Assembly (NCBI GenBank): GCA_019420525.1
Contig: JAHZHA010000032.1
Location: forward strand, 46,746-110,745
From: Bacillota bacterium
GTDB taxonomy: Bacteria > Bacillota > Clostridia > Peptostreptococcales > Anaerovoracaceae
Direction of reading: 5' to 3'
DNA length: 64,000 nucleotides
Under the pieces are notes generated by a model, which ran no database searches, was not told the origin of the DNA, and saw only the letters and a program-made list of their open reading frames with translations. The position numbers and the translations under genes were made by a program. This document shows, piece after piece, positions 61,601-64,000 of this stretch (within the stretch, counting starts at the first letter, position 1; every line of letters begins with the position of its first letter).

Positions 61601-62427
61601 CTTATCTTCTCCAGAAGCGAAGCCGGATCATTTTCAGCTTCCTTCTGGATCGCCTTCCATCTGCGCACCGCATCTCTATCCTTTGCCACGATGAGATACG
61701 GCATATCGAGAGAGGTCAAGCCGTTATCCCCCTGGCTTTCTCCCATGGAAAAGCGCTCCACGTACAGATCTGTCTTATCGGCGGCCAGAGCCACAATCTC
61801 ATCCATCCCTTCGCAGATTTCGGTCATGGTATGGAAATTGTCATAAGGAACGATTTTCAACGGCACATAGCCCAGTTCTGTCCCGTCAGCCTCGGCGCGC
61901 AGGAGAAAATATCCGCAGATATCCAGATATGCGCCGCCATTGCTGTGAGGTGCTCCGGTGCCGCCGTCCATGCTGTAAAAGTAGAGATTATTGCGAAATG
62001 TAAGCGTCAGATAAACGCTCCCCTCTTTCGTCTCAGCGCCAGTTGCCACTTCCTCAAACAGAGCGTTCCTGCCATCCATACAGATCAGGCTGTCCAGACT
62101 TCCGCCCTGCCAAGCGTTGGGGTATAAATCGGGATCGGTATATTCACTTTCTCCGTTCCGTACCAGCGACCATTCGGCGGTCTCCGCTGTTCGCTCAGCC
62201 TCCTCTTCTGTCATATCCACAGGAAGATATGCCCGAAAGACGCGCGAAGCAGAAAGAGAGACGATATCGTCTCCCCCGTCGCCTGAAATATTCACAAAAC
62301 CGGCTTCCTTCTCCGCCGGCTGTCCCGCGTAAACCACAAAAACGGAACCACAGCATGAAACTACTGTCAGAACGATCACCATAATGACCACAGAAATACG
62401 CTTCGATGCCGCCATCGTTTTTTTCAT
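58687..62427 (-). CDS. Surface-anchored M14-type zinc carboxypeptidase with three SLH repeats
   Basis: This exported 1246-residue protein has a signal peptide of about 34 residues (hydrophobic VVIMVIVLTVVSCCGSVF, cleavage near YAG). The M14-like domain has zinc ligands H293 and E296 (VHSNEAAAPDS) and H456 (FAEIHGS), LNRD near 425-428 and the catalytic Glu near 551 (YTIELPAY). A long middle region of unknown fold follows (560-1065). Three SLH repeats (GYKDVAADVWYADAV; PFRDVAADAWYAPAV; SFSDALAAGEYAEEAL) bind secondary cell wall polymers. It is probably a cell-wall-bound peptidase trimming peptides or peptidoglycan stem peptides. Ribosome site AAAGGAAATACACGGAT. Confidence 0.88.
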   Translation of the reverse strand: MKKTMAASKRISVVIMVIVLTVVSCCGSVFVVYAGQPAEKEAGFVNISGDGGDDIVSLSASRVFRAYLPVDMTEEEAERTAETAEWSLVRNGESEYTDPDLYPNAWQGGSLDSLICMDGRNALFEEVATGAETKEGSVYLTLTFRNNLYFYSMDGGTGAPHSNGGAYLDICGYFLLRAEADGTELGYVPLKIVPYDNFHTMTEICEGMDEIVALAADKTDLYVERFSMGESQGDNGLTSLDMPYLIVAKDRDAVRRWKAIQKEAENDPASLLEKIRKGELDDYQVPVMYSNVHSNEAAAPDSILGFAEMLVEAAAGSSEICYDRLSGFTEEGREKLTEQMGDPGKKGSVAVPELVKDTATYLGYIHAGTGSPVSGKIDLGKYYNIEKVTVNIDELLDDVFFIIVPEENPEGRMYMTRTSSGGVDLNRDNTFQTQAETQNMTRLIAQWNPVSFAEIHGSIESFQCEPCTPPHEPNFEYDLLAEHLMTGGEAFGTAAVANNGKYNSYVIPQRDYLEYTGEGEQTIWADPWDDMSTGYAPQYAMLHGTVAYTIELPAYDDEAVKAAEYGQLGQSHYVAENKESYLAAQTEIFLRGVTNANSNKEVGVWFCDQYDKEGAESHLFRPVYGENGNFYPECYIIPLDAENQRNLQGANDMMEWLVRNGVTVQLAEESFSYGGTDYPEGTMVVSMYQAKRSVANCALYDGTVITGWTRLYSEAVTAFSRTRGFDMDVCADPDAYEAIRKICGDGMDYADYEIYAEDVKPAFRGIEDALVIIVNASEDSTAAVNSLLKNGESVSFITEGEYRGSFLCDYAAWKSVDPRYVVTGIGIEASEAPQAEKIKKAPRIYISGKPADDTAGFVRSSLVSGAYGYNYDRQAMELLGFQVTEDASEADLIIGSAALDAEALAAVRSGTAYMGYGEEAVLSAEKLFPKGSLRCNFVGGGMNALSYVTYPEDTMINASYIAEGDDILYGYGTAYFSAIPEGSSVLVKLDGEKGFLEGFVPAAGKNYSAFVNDSVQAISYEGEGAGGAELDVVLFANTLTDKVHQRDEFNFISNAAFHAVSGGSGESVCGYKDVAADVWYADAVRQVTEAGVMNGVGEENFCPDSGLSRAAFAQILFNLKRNPSPAAENPFRDVAADAWYAPAVIWSAAEGIVKGCDEENFVPAAEISREQLAVMLYRYAGSPYTGGNLNSFSDALAAGEYAEEALCWAVEQGIINGYENGALNPGGTVTRAQTAQIISRYIKLQP

Positions 62428-62593
62428 ATCCGTGTATTTCCTTTCTCAGTACAGAATTCGGTCTCTCTGACTTTCTTTTATGCGGCAGAATGATACGGAA
62501 CATTTTCCGCACAGACACCCTGCCACTTCAGCAACAAGAATAGCACCCCGCCGCCTCGCTGTCAATAACGCGCCGCTCTTTCCGGTCCGTCCT

Positions 62594-63652
62594 CTATCTG
62601 GTCAGTTCTTCCATGAGTTCTTTCACCGTCGTCATCTCTTGAATATCTCCCACACGCGCGCCACAGAAGAAGAGTCCGTTTTCCCGGTCCCCTTTCACGG
62701 CATCGATAAGCGCCTGTGTGATGCAGTAATCCGCAGTCTTGGGATTGCATGCTTTCAGACAATTGAAACATCCGACGATCTTCTGGCTTCCGTCGCTCAC
62801 CCTGCTGACAAACGCATTGTGCAGAGCGCGGCCCGGCATTCCCACAGGACTCTTGATGATCTCGATATCCTCATCCTTTGCTTCGATATACGCCCTCTTA
62901 TATTCGGGACTCGCATCGCATTCTTCTGTAACCACGAACCGTGATGCCACCTGAACTCCGTCGCAGCCCAGCTCGATCTGATGTTTTACATCATCTGCAC
63001 TGAAAATCCCGCCAGCGGAAAAGACAGGGATTTTTTTGCCATATTTTTCTTCAAATGATTCTTTCACCTTGAGAATCCCACGGATCTCCTCGTCGTAAGC
63101 CTCCATGTCGATCTGCTCCAGTTCCTCCGGCGAAAAACCCAGATGTCCTCCGGCGAGAGGTCCTTCGATTACGAGAAAATCGGCTGTTCTCTGAAATTTC
63201 CGGTCCCAGGATTTCAGAATTACTCTGGCGGACTTTGCTCCGGATACGATAGGCGCGATCAGAAGACTGCTTCCTTCCGCATCTTTCGGAAGAGATAGCG
63301 GCAGCCCCGCTCCGGATATCACCGCGTCAGCCCCCGCATCGGCACAGACTTTTACATAATCGCTGTACAGCTGCGTCACCGCCATGAGATTGACGCCGAT
63401 CAGCCCGCGCCCGCCGGATATCTCCTTCGCGCGGCGAATATGTTCTTTCAGCGCCCTCAGATTGGCTCCTTCCGGATCTTTGCGGAAATCCGGCTCATCA
63501 TAGCCCACCTGTGCAGCGGATATGACACCCATGCCCCCCTCACGGGCCACTGCTCCGGCCAGCCTGCTGCGACTGACGCCGATGCCCATTCCTCCCTGAA
63601 TCACAGGAACTTCCAGAATCCGTTCTCCTATCGTTACAGACTGCAGCATCAT
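62594..63652 (-). CDS. Nitronate monooxygenase-like flavoprotein (NMO/FabK family)
   Basis: This FMN-binding TIM-barrel protein of 352 residues starts VIQGGMGIGVSRSRLAGAVAREGGMGVIS, the family N terminus, with VISGAGLPLSLP, FLVIEGPLAGGHLGF, IPVFSAGGIFSADDV and DGVQVASRFVVTEECDA. Near 293-308 it has three closely spaced cysteines (CFNCLKACNP) plus YCI, which might bind a cluster or be redox active. It may be a nitronate or alkyl-nitronate oxidase or a FabK-like enoyl reductase; no fab genes are near. The first ATG is 4 bases and the second 7 bases after AAGGAG. Confidence 0.85.
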   Translation of the reverse strand: MMLQSVTIGERILEVPVIQGGMGIGVSRSRLAGAVAREGGMGVISAAQVGYDEPDFRKDPEGANLRALKEHIRRAKEISGGRGLIGVNLMAVTQLYSDYVKVCADAGADAVISGAGLPLSLPKDAEGSSLLIAPIVSGAKSARVILKSWDRKFQRTADFLVIEGPLAGGHLGFSPEELEQIDMEAYDEEIRGILKVKESFEEKYGKKIPVFSAGGIFSADDVKHQIELGCDGVQVASRFVVTEECDASPEYKRAYIEAKDEDIEIIKSPVGMPGRALHNAFVSRVSDGSQKIVGCFNCLKACNPKTADYCITQALIDAVKGDRENGLFFCGARVGDIQEMTTVKELMEELTR

Positions 63653-63754
63653 TTTACTCCTTTTCCGCCGCTTCGCCCGCGTATGGCGTTCTAAACCGGC
63701 TTATCGTGCAGATTGCAAATCTTCTTTGCATTATTACTTTGATATTCAAAATTT

Positions 63755-63783
63755 ATTTTACGCCATTTATAGAACCACGTCAA
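63755..63783 (-). promoter_or_regulatory. Promoter for the NMO-like gene
   Basis: On the minus strand TTGACG and TAAAAT are 17 bases apart, about 100 bases before the start codon. The rest of 63653-63870 shows nothing else. Confidence 0.75.
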
Positions 63784-63871
63784 GTGTTTCTTCAAACGCT
63801 TTCAATATATTATATCCCATTCATCATGGTTTTTCAGACCATATCTGCAATTTTTCAGAGCATTTCCGCAG

Positions 63872-63907
63872 AAAAAAACCGGTGCAGACTGACGTCCGCA
63901 CCGGTTT
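63872..63907 (-). terminator. Terminator of tuf
   Basis: AAACCGGTGCAGAC (63876-63889) pairs with GTCCGCACCGGTTT (63894-63907), with one A-G position. A run of seven T is on the minus-strand side (63872-63878). It ends the tuf transcript and separates it from the downstream block. Confidence 0.88.
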
Positions 63908-63953
63908 CTCTCTTTTCTGCGTTTTCCGCCCTCTCAGGCTTCCTGCGCCGTTA

Positions 63954-64000
63954 TTATTCGATGATTTCCGTTACTACTCCGGATCCTACTGTTCTTCCGC
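63954..64000 (-). CDS. tuf: Elongation factor Tu, C-terminal end (partial)
   Basis: Only the last 15 codons are in the window: GRTVGSGVVTEIIE and the stop at 63954-63956, the nearly universal EF-Tu C terminus. The gene continues beyond the right edge. EF-Tu delivers aminoacyl-tRNA to the ribosome. In many bacteria rpsJ follows tuf closely; here it lies about 9 kb further on. Confidence 0.93.
   Translation of the reverse strand, partial: GRTVGSGVVTEIIE

Noticed and set aside
1..64000. CRISPR arrays, insertion sequences, prophage genes or tRNA/rRNA genes
   Set aside because: No repeat-spacer arrays, transposase or integrase frames, or cloverleaf/rRNA sequences were seen by eye. A tRNAscan and IS search would be the decisive check.

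Overview
The window looks like chromosomal DNA of an anaerobic, endospore-forming member of the Clostridia (Firmicutes). The signs are a spoIIQ-like gene beside spoIIID, two [FeFe] hydrogenases in one electron-bifurcating (Hnd-type) operon, a Firmicute S10-spc-alpha ribosomal order with the zinc form of S14, an ECF vitamin-transporter module, SLH-domain surface anchoring, and many AGGAGG ribosome sites with occasional GTG/TTG starts. I cannot name the genus; a Eubacterium/Anaerovoracaceae-like lineage is only a guess.

Layout. 1-3748: a DUF1292 gene (+) faces uvrC and hisC (-). 3945-12492: a ten-gene minus-strand operon (DRTGG, RsbW-like ATPase, sensory-type [FeFe] hydrogenase, DRTGG, PHP, HndA, ATPase, HndB, HndC, HndD) preceded by a 0.6-kb AT-rich region. 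13065-18266: a D,D-carboxypeptidase and a phosphoglycerate-mutase-like gene (-), divergent from serC-serA (+). 18438-27597: a SnoaL-GGDEF gene, an aminotransferase with class II aldolase, rdgB-yihY (+), a Na+/H+ antiporter-like gene, a hypothetical gene and a second aminotransferase. 27735-29767: spoIIQ (+), spoIIID (-) and an AAA ATPase (+). 29894-38931: trmB, ecfT, a fused double-ATPase ecfA, chorismate mutase, aroC, aroA, aroB and DAHP synthase, all on the minus strand. 38974-55171: the complete S10-spc-alpha ribosomal superoperon, rpsJ to rplQ, including secY, adk, map, infA and rpoA. 55496-63652: a non-ribosomal block (DUF362 ferredoxin protein, ECF sigma with anti-sigma, a 1246-residue M14 peptidase with three SLH repeats, a nitronate-monooxygenase-like flavoprotein). 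63954-64000: the 3' end of tuf.

The most interesting signal is ahead of the DAHP synthase gene. A strong promoter (38903-38931) is followed by a 30-codon leader peptide in which nine codons specify Phe, Tyr or Trp (38776-38868), then a segment that can pair with the 5' arm of a 12-bp intrinsic terminator (38679-38711). Together these form a coherent model of ribosome-mediated attenuation at the entry step of aromatic amino acid synthesis. Also worth attention are the hydrogenase operon, which joins a catalytic and a sensor-type hydrogenase with two GHKL ATPases and two DRTGG proteins; a structured S10 leader; a fused EcfA pair translationally coupled to the aro genes; and the 9-kb block that separates tuf from rpsJ.

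All assignments come from reading translations and motifs by eye. No database search, structure folding or alignment was run.
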